In this document: piece after piece, positions 40,874 through 49,106 of the stretch
Position numbering within the stretch: position 1 is the stretch's first letter
Layout: each line of letters opens with the position of its first letter
Made by a program: the position numbers and the translations under genes
NCBI RefSeq assembly: GCF_011250635.1
Contig: NZ_JAANNP010000001.1
Span: forward strand, 207,443-271,442
Length of the DNA: 64,000 nt
Direction of reading: 5' to 3'
Origin: Motilibacter deserti
Lineage (GTDB): Bacteria; Actinomycetota; Actinomycetes; Motilibacterales; Motilibacteraceae
Notes under the pieces: generated by a model
Database searches by the model: none
Told to the model about the DNA's origin: nothing
The model's input: only the letters and a program-made list of their open reading frames with translations

Positions 40874-41433
40874 GTCTCTCCCTCGTCGTCGCTTGCGTTG
40901 CGAAGATCCTTGCGCTCGGTCTCGAGCGGCCCCGCCTCGGGGGTGCCCGCGGCCGGCCGGTCGGCCAGCGCCTGCTTCAGCGCGGCCAGCATCGAGGCCC
41001 CGGCGCTCGCGACCGAGTCCACGGCCTGCTGCACCCCCGGGGGTACGCGGTCGGCAGCCGCCGACGCCGCCGCGGCCGCGCGGGCCGCCTGCTCGGCGGC
41101 CGCCTTCGCCGCCTGCTCGGCAGCCGCTCGCGCCGCCTGCTCGGCGGCGTACTGCGTGGCGTACTGGGCGGCAGCGGACGCGGCGGCCGCCGCCGCGGCG
41201 GACGCGACCGAGGCGATGGGCGACGCGGCGCCCTCACGGCCCGCCGACGACGGAGTGCGCAAGGCCGTGATGGCGCGGCAGAGCGGGCACATCGCGCACT
41301 CGGGCGTACCCGTGGCGATCTTGCCCTCCAGCTCGTCGGCCGCCGTGCGCGCCCACCCCAGCAGGGCGTCGAGCAGCCGGGCGGCGTCGGGGCCGAGCGG
41401 CCCCTGCTCCCCGGAGCCGGGTGTCGGTGCCAT
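40864..41433 (-). CDS. Ala-rich protein with a CxxC pair, unknown function
   Basis: 189 residues. Residues about 12-60 form a helical segment with ECAMCPLCRAI, a compact CxxCxxC-like cluster near residue 46 that could bind metal. The middle (about 75-130) is an Ala-rich heptad-like coiled coil with repeated AAEQAARA units. The C-terminus is acidic (SDDEGETWD). Similar proteins sit between SRPBCC and glucokinase genes in other actinobacteria, but I know no function. Its stop overlaps the glucokinase start. Confidence 0.75.
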   Translation of the reverse strand: MAPTPGSGEQGPLGPDAARLLDALLGWARTAADELEGKIATGTPECAMCPLCRAITALRTPSSAGREGAASPIASVASAAAAAAASAAAQYATQYAAEQAARAAAEQAAKAAAEQAARAAAAASAAADRVPPGVQQAVDSVASAGASMLAALKQALADRPAAGTPEAGPLETERKDLRNASDDEGETWD

Positions 41434-41434
41434 G

Positions 41435-41878
41435 TCAGGCCTCCACGCGCTTCTTCAGCCCGCGCAGGGCGCGCTCGATGACGACCTTCTCCGCTTTGCG
41501 CTTGAGCATGCCGATCATCGGCACCTTCAGGTCGACCGTGAGCCGGTAGGTCACCTGGGTGGTGCCGTCGCCGTTGTCGGCCAGGAGGTAGGCCCCGTCG
41601 AGCCGGCGCAGCAGCTGCGCCTCCTCCGCCAGCGACCAGCGCACCTCGCTGTCGCCGTCCCATTCGTAATCGAGCAGGAACGTGTCGCGGATCGGGTTGG
41701 AGTCGAGGACGACGCGCGCCTCCAGCGGGCGCTGGTCCGAGTCCGGGCTGACAGCCAGCACCTCGACCCGGGTGAACTCCTCGTTCCACTCCGGATAGGC
41801 CTCGAGGTCGGCGATGACGTCCATGACGACGTGGGCAGGGGCGTCGATCCCGATGCTGGACTCGGTCTGGTCCGACAC
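41435..41878 (-). CDS. SRPBCC (START/polyketide cyclase-like) protein
   Basis: 147 residues. SRPBCC hydrophobic-ligand fold: SIGIDAPAHVVMDVIADLEA at the start, YPEWNEEFTRVEVL, and the C-terminal helix VVIERALRGLKKRVEA. These proteins bind lipids or aromatic compounds; no ligand can be inferred. It lies one base before the Ala-rich gene, in the block SRPBCC, Ala-rich protein, glucokinase, EEP protein. An acyl-CoA ligase gene is 560 nt away on the opposite strand. Confidence 0.9.
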   Translation of the reverse strand: MSDQTESSIGIDAPAHVVMDVIADLEAYPEWNEEFTRVEVLAVSPDSDQRPLEARVVLDSNPIRDTFLLDYEWDGDSEVRWSLAEEAQLLRRLDGAYLLADNGDGTTQVTYRLTVDLKVPMIGMLKRKAEKVVIERALRGLKKRVEA

Positions 41879-41921
41879 GCGCGCAACCCTCCCAGCGACG
41901 GCTCCGCGCGAGACTACTCGG

Positions 41922-42305
41922 TCAGGCGACCAGCGCTCCCAGCAACGTCAGGGCGAGCACGAGCAGGGCGGCGAGGCCGAGCCCGCCGCCGAGGACCGCG
42001 CCGAGCTTGACGCGCGGCTCGACCAGCCGGGAGCCGAGCAGGTTGACCGGGTCCTGCGCCTCGAGCACGCGCAGGGCGGCGAGTGCGTCGTCCGGCGCTG
42101 CGGACGCCGGGGTGGCGGAACGGGCCGCGGCCGGCTCCGTGGCGCCCGGCGACGTGGCGGCGGGCAGCGGCACGTCGAGGGAGACCGGCTCCGGCTCGGC
42201 CGGGGCCGGGGCGGCGCGGACGGACGTGAAGCACTGCGGGCACCAGTCGGCGTCGGCGCCGAGGGCGGCGCTGCACGCGGAGCATCTGGCGTACGCGGTC
42301 GTCAC
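41922..42305 (-). CDS. Zinc-ribbon protein with C-terminal membrane helix
   Basis: 127 residues from the GTG at 42305. It starts with a CxxC...CxxC zinc ribbon (ARCSACSAALGADADWCPQC). A Pro/Ala-rich linker follows (about 30-80), then one membrane helix at the C-terminus (GGGLGLAALLVLALTLLGAL). It probably faces the cytoplasm, anchored in the membrane. The function is unknown. It is divergent from the acyl-CoA ligase gene. Confidence 0.7.
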   Translation of the reverse strand: MTTAYARCSACSAALGADADWCPQCFTSVRAAPAPAEPEPVSLDVPLPAATSPGATEPAAARSATPASAAPDDALAALRVLEAQDPVNLLGSRLVEPRVKLGAVLGGGLGLAALLVLALTLLGALVA

Positions 42306-42408
42306 GCCGGTGGCATCGGCGACGGCCCGGCGGCACCTGAGCGGGCGGTCACCAGGCCGAGTGCGCGCCGACCCGCGCAAGCTGCCGGTCGCGCCCGCCG
42401 TCGCACAG

Positions 42409-42414
42409 TATCTT
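42409..42414 (+). promoter_or_regulatory. -10 box upstream of the acyl-CoA ligase gene
   Basis: TATCTT lies 27 nt before the GTG at 42442 in an otherwise GC-rich stretch. The gene then has its own gaggagg ribosome site, so this is a leadered transcript. Confidence 0.45.
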
Positions 42415-42441
42415 CGGACCCTCAGCAGCTGAGGAGGCGAA

Positions 42442-44265
42442 GTGGCGATGGCGCCCGCACTCGAGTTCCATGCGCCGCACCTGCCTGCAGTGCCGCCGGA
42501 CGACGACCTGACCGGGCTCGTCTGGGACAAGGCGGCGGCCAGCCCGGACGCCCCGATGCTCAGCCGCAAGCTCGACGGCCGCTGGGTCGACGTGACGGCC
42601 GCGGAGTTCCGCGACCAGGTGACCGCCGTGGCGAAGGGGCTCATCGCGTCCGGGCTGGGACCCGGCGACCGCGTCGCGATCATGTCGCACACGCGCTACG
42701 AGTGGACTGTCGTCGATTTCGCGGTCTGGGCCGCCGGCGGCGTCTCCGTCCCGGTCTACGAGACCTCCTCCGCCGAGCAGGTCGAGTGGATCCTCTCGGA
42801 CTCGCGGGCGGCCGGCATCGTCGTCGAGACCGCTGAGCACGCGGCGCTCGTCAAGGAGGCCGACGGCACACTGCCCGCGCTGCGCCACGTCTGGCGGATC
42901 GAGGACGGCGCGCTCGACAGCCTCGCCGCGCAGGGCGCGCAGCTGCCCGACGCCGTCGTCGCGGAGCGGCGTGCCGGGCTCGGCACGGCGTCGCTGGCGA
43001 CGCTGATCTACACCTCCGGCACGACCGGGCGGCCCAAGGGCTGCAAGATCACCCACGGCAACTTCCTCGCCGAGGTGCGCGGCGCCATCGCCGGCGTCCC
43101 CGAGGTCTTCGGCAAGCCGGACGCCGGCACGGTCCTCTTCCTCCCGCTGGCCCACGTGCTGGCTCGCGTCTTCCAGCTGATCTGCATCGCCGGCGACATC
43201 AAGCTGGCGCACACGCCCGACGTGAAGAACCTCCTGCCCGACCTGGCGTCGTTCCGTCCGACGTTCCTGCTCGCCGTCCCGCGCGTGTTCGAGAAGGTCT
43301 ACAACTCCAGCGAGCAGAAGGCCGACGCGGCGGGCAAGGGCAAGGTCTTCCGGGCGGCCGCGGCGACCGCCGTCGCCTACAGCAAGGCGCTCGACACCGG
43401 GAAGCCGCCGCTGCTGCTCCGGCTCAAGCACGCGGCCTTCGACCGGCTGGTCTACGGCAAGCTGCGCGCCGCACTCGGCGGCCGCGTCACCTACGCCGTC
43501 TGCGGGGGCGCACCGCTCGGAGAGCGGCTCGGCCACTTCTTCCGTGGGCTCGGGCTGGTCGTGCTCGAGGGCTACGGCCTCACCGAGACGACCGCGGCCC
43601 TCTGCGTCAACACCCCGTCCAAGCTCAAGATGGGGACGGTCGGGCCGCCGCTGCCCGGCAACGCCATCCGCATCGAGGCCGACGGCGAGATCCTCGTCAA
43701 GGGCGGTGTGGTGTTCGGCGGCTACGCCGGCAACGCCGATGCCGACGCGGCCGCGATGACGGTCGACGGGTGGTTCCGCACCGGGGACCTCGGCGAGCTC
43801 GACGCCGAGGGGTTCCTGCGGGTCACGGGGCGCAAGAAGGAGATGATCGTCACCGCGGGCGGCAAGAACGTCTCCCCCACCACGCTCGAGGACCGCCTCC
43901 GCGCCGCCGCGCTCGTGAGCCAGTGCATGGTCGTCGGGGACGGCCGGGCCTACATCTCCGCCCTCGTCACGCTCGACGGCGAGGCCCTCGCCCCGTGGCT
44001 CGCGGCCCGCGGGAAGCCCGCGATGACCGTCGCCGAGGCCGCCCACGACGCCGATGTGCGCGCCGAGGTGCAGAACGCCGTCGACGCCGCCAACTCCGCG
44101 GTGTCGCGGGCCGAGTCGATCCGGCGCTTCACGATTCTGGAATGCGACTTCACCGTTGAGGGCGGGCAGCTCACCCCGTCCCTGAAGGTCAAGCGCAACG
44201 TCGTGCAGCGCGAGTTCGCCCGTGACATCGAGGACCTCTACGCCCCGGAGCCCGCGCGGGCCTGA
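42442..44265 (+). CDS. Long-chain fatty acid-CoA ligase (AMP-forming)
   Basis: 607 residues, FadD15-like. It activates fatty acids to acyl-CoA via an acyl-adenylate. Motifs: P-loop LIYTSGTTGRPKGCKITHGN (about 188-207), VLEGYGLTETTAALCVNTPS, GWFRTGDLGELDAEGFLRVT, and the hinge GRKKEMIVTAGGKNVSP. GTG at 42442 is favoured by gaggagg at 42430; an ATG at 42448 is also possible. Divergent from a zinc-ribbon gene and convergent with the subtilase. The SRPBCC neighbour may also be lipid-related. Confidence 0.94.
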   Translation: MAMAPALEFHAPHLPAVPPDDDLTGLVWDKAAASPDAPMLSRKLDGRWVDVTAAEFRDQVTAVAKGLIASGLGPGDRVAIMSHTRYEWTVVDFAVWAAGGVSVPVYETSSAEQVEWILSDSRAAGIVVETAEHAALVKEADGTLPALRHVWRIEDGALDSLAAQGAQLPDAVVAERRAGLGTASLATLIYTSGTTGRPKGCKITHGNFLAEVRGAIAGVPEVFGKPDAGTVLFLPLAHVLARVFQLICIAGDIKLAHTPDVKNLLPDLASFRPTFLLAVPRVFEKVYNSSEQKADAAGKGKVFRAAAATAVAYSKALDTGKPPLLLRLKHAAFDRLVYGKLRAALGGRVTYAVCGGAPLGERLGHFFRGLGLVVLEGYGLTETTAALCVNTPSKLKMGTVGPPLPGNAIRIEADGEILVKGGVVFGGYAGNADADAAAMTVDGWFRTGDLGELDAEGFLRVTGRKKEMIVTAGGKNVSPTTLEDRLRAAALVSQCMVVGDGRAYISALVTLDGEALAPWLAARGKPAMTVAEAAHDADVRAEVQNAVDAANSAVSRAESIRRFTILECDFTVEGGQLTPSLKVKRNVVQREFARDIEDLYAPEPARA

Positions 44266-44306
44266 CGGCGCTCTGCCGCCGGACCCGCTCGGGGTCAGGG
44301 CCAGCG

Positions 44307-46175
44307 TCAGGACACGGCGCGCGCCGCGTTGATGCGCCCGCCGGTCGCCACCCGACCGGTGAGGGACGGCTTCCGGTCCACGCTGCTCAGCAGCTTCGTG
44401 CGCAGCGCGGCCGTCGAGATGTGGGGGTTCCGCGCCTTGATGAGCGCGGCGACCCCGCTCACGTGCGGGGTGGCCATGCTCGTGCCGGACAGGTACGCAT
44501 AGCTGTCCGCCCCGGTGCGGCCCGCGCAGGACACCGTGACGTCGTCGAGATAGGCCCCGTCACCGTCGTACTGGTCGTCCGGGTTCAGCCGGAAGCGCAG
44601 GAACGCCTGGTCCGCCCCGTCGAAGCTCGTGGGCAGGCGTACCTCGAGGACCTCGTTCGGGACCGGCCAGTAGCCCGTGAACGTGGTGACCTCGGTCCAC
44701 GGGCCGGCGGCGTCCGTCGCCGCCTCGAGGCGCAGGAAGTCGAACCAGGACTCGATGTCGAAGACCCCGCGCAACTGCACGACGCAGCTGTGCAGGCCGC
44801 GCAGGCTCATGGCCGGGGTGCGCGCCCAGTTGTCGCTGCCGTCGGGGTAGCGCCCCGACGGGGAGTCGGTCAGCCACGTGCCGGTCGCGTCCCACACCGG
44901 GACCGACGTCGTGCGCCCCCAGGTGTCCGGGGTGCCGCCGGTGGCCCAGCGGCCCTCGATGGGCGTCTCGAAGTCGTCGGAGAAGACCGTCGTGCGCGAG
45001 GACGCGCTGAGGATGTCCACCCCCGGCGCGGCGACGTCGACGGACCGTCGGCCGTAGTTGGAGAAGCGGGCCAGCTCGTCGTCGGAGTCGGTCGCCGCGA
45101 CGCACACCAGGTTCGCGATGTCGAAGTCGCAGGGGTAGTGCTCGGCCCACTCCAGGTCCGACCCGTCGTTGCCGGCCGCGACGACCCACGTCACGCCCGA
45201 CGCCGCGGCCATGGCGTCGCGCAGCGCCTGCGAGTAGTAGCGGGCACCGAGGCTCAGGTTGCCGATGTGGGCGCCGTTGCGGCGGGCGTAGTCGATGCCC
45301 GCGATCAGGTCGGCGTACGACCCCTCCCCCGCCGCGTCGAGGACGCGTACGGGCAGGAGGCGGACGTCCCACGCAACCCCTACGACATCGGTGGTGCCCG
45401 CGCCGGGCGCATCGTTGCCGCCGCGCGCGCCGATCGTGGCGGCGACGTGCGTGCCGTGGCCCTGCTCGTCGGACGTGTCGTTGTCGTCGCCCACGAAGTC
45501 CCAGCCACGCCGGTCGTCGACGAAGCCGTTGCCGTCGTCGTCGACGCCGTTGCCGGCCACCTCGCCGGTGTTGACCCACATGTTCGGCGCGAGGTCGGGA
45601 TGGCCGCCGGCGACGCCGGAGTCGAGCACGGCCACCGTGACGGCCGCGCTGCCGGTCGTGACGTTCCATGCCTCAGGCGCGTCGATGTCCGCGTCCGGGC
45701 GGCCCGCGACCCCGCGGACGTCCTGCCCGGTGTTGTGCAGGCCCCACATCTCCGGCAGCCGGCTGTCGTTCGGGATCGCGGCCGCGTGGACGGCGTAGTT
45801 CGGCTCGGCGTAGGCCACGTCCGACCGCGCCTCGAGCTCCGCCACCGCCTCGGCGACGCTCAGCCCCGGCTCGAGGGCGACCCGCTCGAGCCCGGGGACG
45901 ATGGCGTCGAGGCTCTGCACGGCGCGGCCCACCTCGGCCACTGCGCTCTGCCGAGCGCCGTGCGCCTGGCTGCGGGCCGGCTGTCGGAAGCGGACGAGCA
46001 CCTCGCCGGCCACCAGCTCGGCCGGCGCGTCCGCTCCGGCCCGCGGATCGCCGGCGCGCGGCTGCGCCTGACCTTCCGAGACGCGTGGCGAGGACGCCGC
46101 GTGCGCGGGCGCGGCGACTGCGCCCGCGCACGCCGTGACGACGAGGAGCGCGGTGAGAGCAGCGGGCTTGGGCAT
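44307..46175 (-). CDS. Secreted S8 family subtilisin-like protease with an inserted jelly-roll domain
   Basis: 622 residues. A signal peptide (TALLVVTACAGAVAAPAHAA) is followed by an I9-like pro-region (VAGEVLVRFRQP to SDVAYAEPNYAV). The catalytic triad is complete: Asp in VAVLDSGV (near 184), His in EQGHGTHVAAT (near 241), Ser in LSGTSMATPHVSG (near 565). Between the strand APGVDILSAS (near 385) and the Ser motif sits an insertion of about 155 residues (VFSDDFETPIEG to YLDDVTVSC) that looks like a MAM/jelly-roll domain. The start has gaaggag. The nearest neighbour is a divergent secreted esterase, so both may act on extracellular nutrients. Confidence 0.93.
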   Translation of the reverse strand: MPKPAALTALLVVTACAGAVAAPAHAASSPRVSEGQAQPRAGDPRAGADAPAELVAGEVLVRFRQPARSQAHGARQSAVAEVGRAVQSLDAIVPGLERVALEPGLSVAEAVAELEARSDVAYAEPNYAVHAAAIPNDSRLPEMWGLHNTGQDVRGVAGRPDADIDAPEAWNVTTGSAAVTVAVLDSGVAGGHPDLAPNMWVNTGEVAGNGVDDDGNGFVDDRRGWDFVGDDNDTSDEQGHGTHVAATIGARGGNDAPGAGTTDVVGVAWDVRLLPVRVLDAAGEGSYADLIAGIDYARRNGAHIGNLSLGARYYSQALRDAMAAASGVTWVVAAGNDGSDLEWAEHYPCDFDIANLVCVAATDSDDELARFSNYGRRSVDVAAPGVDILSASSRTTVFSDDFETPIEGRWATGGTPDTWGRTTSVPVWDATGTWLTDSPSGRYPDGSDNWARTPAMSLRGLHSCVVQLRGVFDIESWFDFLRLEAATDAAGPWTEVTTFTGYWPVPNEVLEVRLPTSFDGADQAFLRFRLNPDDQYDGDGAYLDDVTVSCAGRTGADSYAYLSGTSMATPHVSGVAALIKARNPHISTAALRTKLLSSVDRKPSLTGRVATGGRINAARAVS

Positions 46176-46390
46176 CGGGTTCTCCTTCGGGACGTCGCAA
46201 GGCACCGCCGGCGCGTCGCACCGACGGTGAGCGAGGGGGAGGGACGGGCACGCAGACCGAGAGCTGGCGCGCCCGAGTTGTCGGAACCAGCACACTGCGC
46301 AGAGATACGGGCAGACCGGTCTTGACGGGACGGGCCGACGGCCGCTTGCATGCCGGGACGCGCAACGAGGCGCGCCGAAGGAGGCCGGAC

Positions 46391-47386
46391 ATGGGCTCTG
46401 TCCGCAGGCTCGCTGCGCTGGCGGCGGTGATGGTCGGCGCCGCGGCGCTCGGAACGGCACCGGGGGCGCAGGCCTCGCACAAGCGGCCCGGGTGCGACGG
46501 CGTCGACCGGCAAGGGCGGTCCGTCGTGCAGCTGCAGTCCGGCGGCGTCGAGCGCTCGGCCGTCGTGCACGTGCCGTCCGCCTACGACGGCAAGCGCCGG
46601 CTCGCTCTCGTGCTCACCCTGCACGGGAGCAACAGCAACCCGGTCGAGCAGCTGGCCCGCAGCCGCATGGAGCAGGCCTCTGAGCGCCACGGCTTCATCG
46701 CCGTCGCGCCGCAGGGCGGCATCGCCAGCGGGGCGAACTGGAGCTGGAACATCCCGCACGTGACGGCGGGCCCCGCGGGCGCCCCGGACGACGAGCGCTA
46801 CCTCACCGACCTCATCACGACGCTCACCGCCACCCTCTGTGTGGACCCCAAGCAGGTCTACGCCTCGGGCTACTCCGGCGGCGGCCGCATGATCTCGCAG
46901 TACGCCTGCGACGGCCCCGGCCTGCTGGCTGCCATCGCCCCCGTCGCCGGGCTGCGCGCCGGGCGCCCGGTCGCGAGCGGCTCGGGCTTGGCACCGGACC
47001 CGGCGACGTGCAGGCCCGACCGGCCCGTGCCGGTGATCACCTTCGCCGGGACCGCGGACCCGGTGAACCCGTTCGCGGGCGGCGGCGCGGCGTACTGGGG
47101 CTACGGCATTCCCGCGGCGCAGCAGCGCTGGGCCGAGCTCAACGCGTGCAAGCGCGGGCCAGCCACCTCACAGGTCACGGCCTCGGTGACGCGCGCGGTG
47201 TTCTCGTCCTGCCGCAAGAACGCGCAGGCGCACCTCTACGTCGTCGCGGGCGGCGGGCACACCTGGCCGGGCGGTGACCCCGCAGCCTTCCCGGCCGGGC
47301 TGGGCACGGTCACGCAGGAGATCGACGCCAACGACCTGATGTGGGCGTTCTTCCGCAACCCCCAGTCACCCACCCGGGGCACCTGA
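46391..47386 (+). CDS. Secreted polyhydroxybutyrate depolymerase-like/CE1 esterase
   Basis: 331 residues from the ATG at 46391, with aaggagg upstream. A signal peptide ends near ALGTAPGAQAS. It is an alpha/beta hydrolase of the LpqC/PHB-depolymerase type: the oxyanion motif LTLHGSNSNP, nucleophile Ser162 in ASGYSGGGRM, the Asp region FAGTADPVNPF and the His in GGGHTWPGG. Likely substrates are PHB oligomers or feruloyl/acetyl esters of plant polymers. It is divergent from the subtilase, with a 215-nt intergenic region that has a -35-like TTGACG (46322-46327) but no good -10. Confidence 0.9.
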   Translation: MGSVRRLAALAAVMVGAAALGTAPGAQASHKRPGCDGVDRQGRSVVQLQSGGVERSAVVHVPSAYDGKRRLALVLTLHGSNSNPVEQLARSRMEQASERHGFIAVAPQGGIASGANWSWNIPHVTAGPAGAPDDERYLTDLITTLTATLCVDPKQVYASGYSGGGRMISQYACDGPGLLAAIAPVAGLRAGRPVASGSGLAPDPATCRPDRPVPVITFAGTADPVNPFAGGGAAYWGYGIPAAQQRWAELNACKRGPATSQVTASVTRAVFSSCRKNAQAHLYVVAGGGHTWPGGDPAAFPAGLGTVTQEIDANDLMWAFFRNPQSPTRGT

Positions 47387-47427
47387 CCCGGCTGCTCGCC
47401 GGCCGCGTACCGGCCGGCTGGGTCAGG
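47382..47427. terminator. Bidirectional terminator containing both stop codons
   Basis: CCTGACCC (47382-47389) pairs with GGGTCAGG (47420-47427), and an inner stem GCCGGCC/GGCCGGC (47398-47404 with 47412-47418) closes on a 7-nt loop. The TGA stops of both convergent genes are inside the outer arms. Confidence 0.6.
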
Positions 47428-47668
47428 GCTGCCGCCGGTTCGCCGCCGCGGCGTTGATGCTCCGCTCGCCCTCGGTGTCCCCCTCGGCCACCTCGGCGGA
47501 GGGGTCGGTCGCCGACGCGCGCTCGTCGCCCTGCACCCGCATGTCACCCGCGTCGCCGGCCCCGCCCTGCGTACGCGCCGCCGGGGTCGCGAGGCCCGCG
47601 CCCTCGCCGGGGTCGGCGTCGCTCGTCGTCGCGGCCTCGGCGCTCGTCTCGACCGTCCGGTCCGTCAT
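47423..47668 (-). CDS. Small disordered acidic protein
   Basis: 81 residues, rich in Ala, Glu, Asp, Gly and Thr, with no predicted core; probably intrinsically disordered. The ATG has a perfect aggaggagcc ribosome site 6-12 nt upstream, and codon bias is normal, which argues that it is real. It is convergent with the esterase and shares a palindromic terminator. An unusual AT-rich palindrome lies about 105 nt upstream of its start. Function unknown. Confidence 0.6.
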   Translation of the reverse strand: MTDRTVETSAEAATTSDADPGEGAGLATPAARTQGGAGDAGDMRVQGDERASATDPSAEVAEGDTEGERSINAAAANRRQP

Positions 47669-47770
47669 GGCTCCTCCTGGCGTCGGCGTGCATCCTTCCC
47701 AGCCTTCCCGTTCGCCGGCCGCCGACGCACTCCGCAGGCACGAGCCGGCGCATCAAGAGCCCCGCAGCAA

Positions 47771-47792
47771 CAATTGAGAATTGAATCAATTG
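47771..47792. promoter_or_regulatory. AT-rich palindrome, operator-like
   Basis: CAATTGA (47771-47777) and TCAATTG (47786-47792) are perfect inverted arms around 8 nt in the most AT-rich stretch of the window (47765-47825). It lies between divergent transcription units: the 81-aa gene and the chemoreceptor pseudogene. It may be an operator for either one. Confidence 0.45.
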
Positions 47793-47926
47793 CGCGGCGA
47801 CTGACTTGAGAAAAGCCATAGGAAAATGCCCAGCCCGGGTCGATCGCCCGCCGATGGCAAGCCGCAGCGACGAGGCGCGCCAGTGCAGTGCGCGCCTGCC
47901 TGCCGCGATTCCCAGGAGACGTTGCC

Positions 47927-48962
47927 ATGTTCGAGCGCAGGCGCCGCGCGGCCGCCGCCGCCACCGGCACGGCCGCCGTCGACGACGTGGCCGCCCTCGG
48001 TGCCGTCCTCGGCGCGCTCGAGGGGGTCTCGACCCCAGGTTAGGCCGAGCAGGCGGCGCTGGACGCGGTGCGGTCCGCGTTCGGGTGGGAGTACGGCTCC
48101 TACTGGCAGGTCGGCCCCGACGAGGCCCTCCAATTCGCCGTCGAGTCCGGCGACGCCGGCACCGAGTTCCGCCAGGTCACCCTCGAGGCCTCCTTCCGCG
48201 AGGGCGTTGGCCTGTCCGGCCGCCTGGCGCACCCGCGACCTCGTCTTCGTCCCCGACCTCGGCGAGGTCAAGGACTGCGTCCGCGCCCCCGCCGCCCAGC
48301 GCGCCGGCGTACGCTCCGGCGTCTGCTTCCCGATCGTCGTCGGCGGCCGCGTCCACGGCACCATGGACTTCTTCTTCAAGCAGACCCTCACCCCCTCACC
48401 CGCCCGCCTCGACGCCCTGCGCAACGTCGGCCGCCTCGTCTCCCAGTCGCTGACGCGCGTGATGCGGGTCCAGGCGGTCACCGAGACCGCCGCCGAGCTG
48501 GTCGGGTCGATCTCGGAGCTGGGGCGCCAGGCGGAGCGGACGAACGAGGTCATCGCCGCCGCGATGGCGCGCGCCGACGCGATCGAGGCGAGCGTGAGCC
48601 GGCTGCAGGACGCCTCGATGGGCGTCGACAGCGTGGTCCAGCTGATCTTCTCGATCGCCGGCCAGACCAACCTGCTGGCGCTGAACGCCACGATCGAGGC
48701 GGCGCGCGCCAGCAAGGTCGGCCGTGGCTTCGCCGTCGTGGCCGGGAGGTCAAGCAGCTGGCGCAGGAGACCGGGTCGGCCAGCGCCGACGTGACCCAGC
48801 GGATCGGCAGCATCCAGGACGAGACCCACAACGCGGCGAGCGCGATCCAGGAGATCCGGACGGTCAGCGACGACATCTCCGGGATCCAGACCGGGATCGG
48901 GCAGGTGCTCGAGGAGCAGAACGGCCTCGCCGCGGTTCGCCGCGGCCAGCGCGATGCGGTGA
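47927..48962 (+). pseudogene. Methyl-accepting chemotaxis protein (GAF type), multiply disrupted
   Basis: The reading starts at ATG 47927 with [11 protein letters not shown]. An in-frame TAG stops it at 48041-48043, after about 38 codons. The same frame then resumes with [20 protein letters not shown] (GAF-like domain). Around 48221-48228 the homology shifts frame ([20 protein letters not shown]). The signalling domain ([20 protein letters not shown]) continues until about 48744, where one base appears to be missing, and the frame returns ([18 protein letters not shown]). A third slip near 48933 precedes the natural-looking end at 48962. Intact relatives are soluble GAF-MCP receptors. Four lesions in 1 kb suggest real decay, although sequencing error cannot be excluded. 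Confidence 0.85.
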
Positions 48963-49106
48963 GGACACGGCCGGAGCCGCCCGGCGCGTGGCCTGCACGG
49001 CGGCCGGGCGTGATCAACCCCACGATGCGGCGGTTCCGCGGATCGAGCGACGCAGACTGGGTAGATGCCGCCCGTGCACGACCTGCTCCTGATCCCTGCC
49101 CGCTGA

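Noticed and set aside
41041..41220. Ala-rich repeat in the 189-aa protein as a DNA tandem repeat
   Set aside because: The underlying codons vary; it is a protein-level coiled-coil bias, not a DNA repeat.
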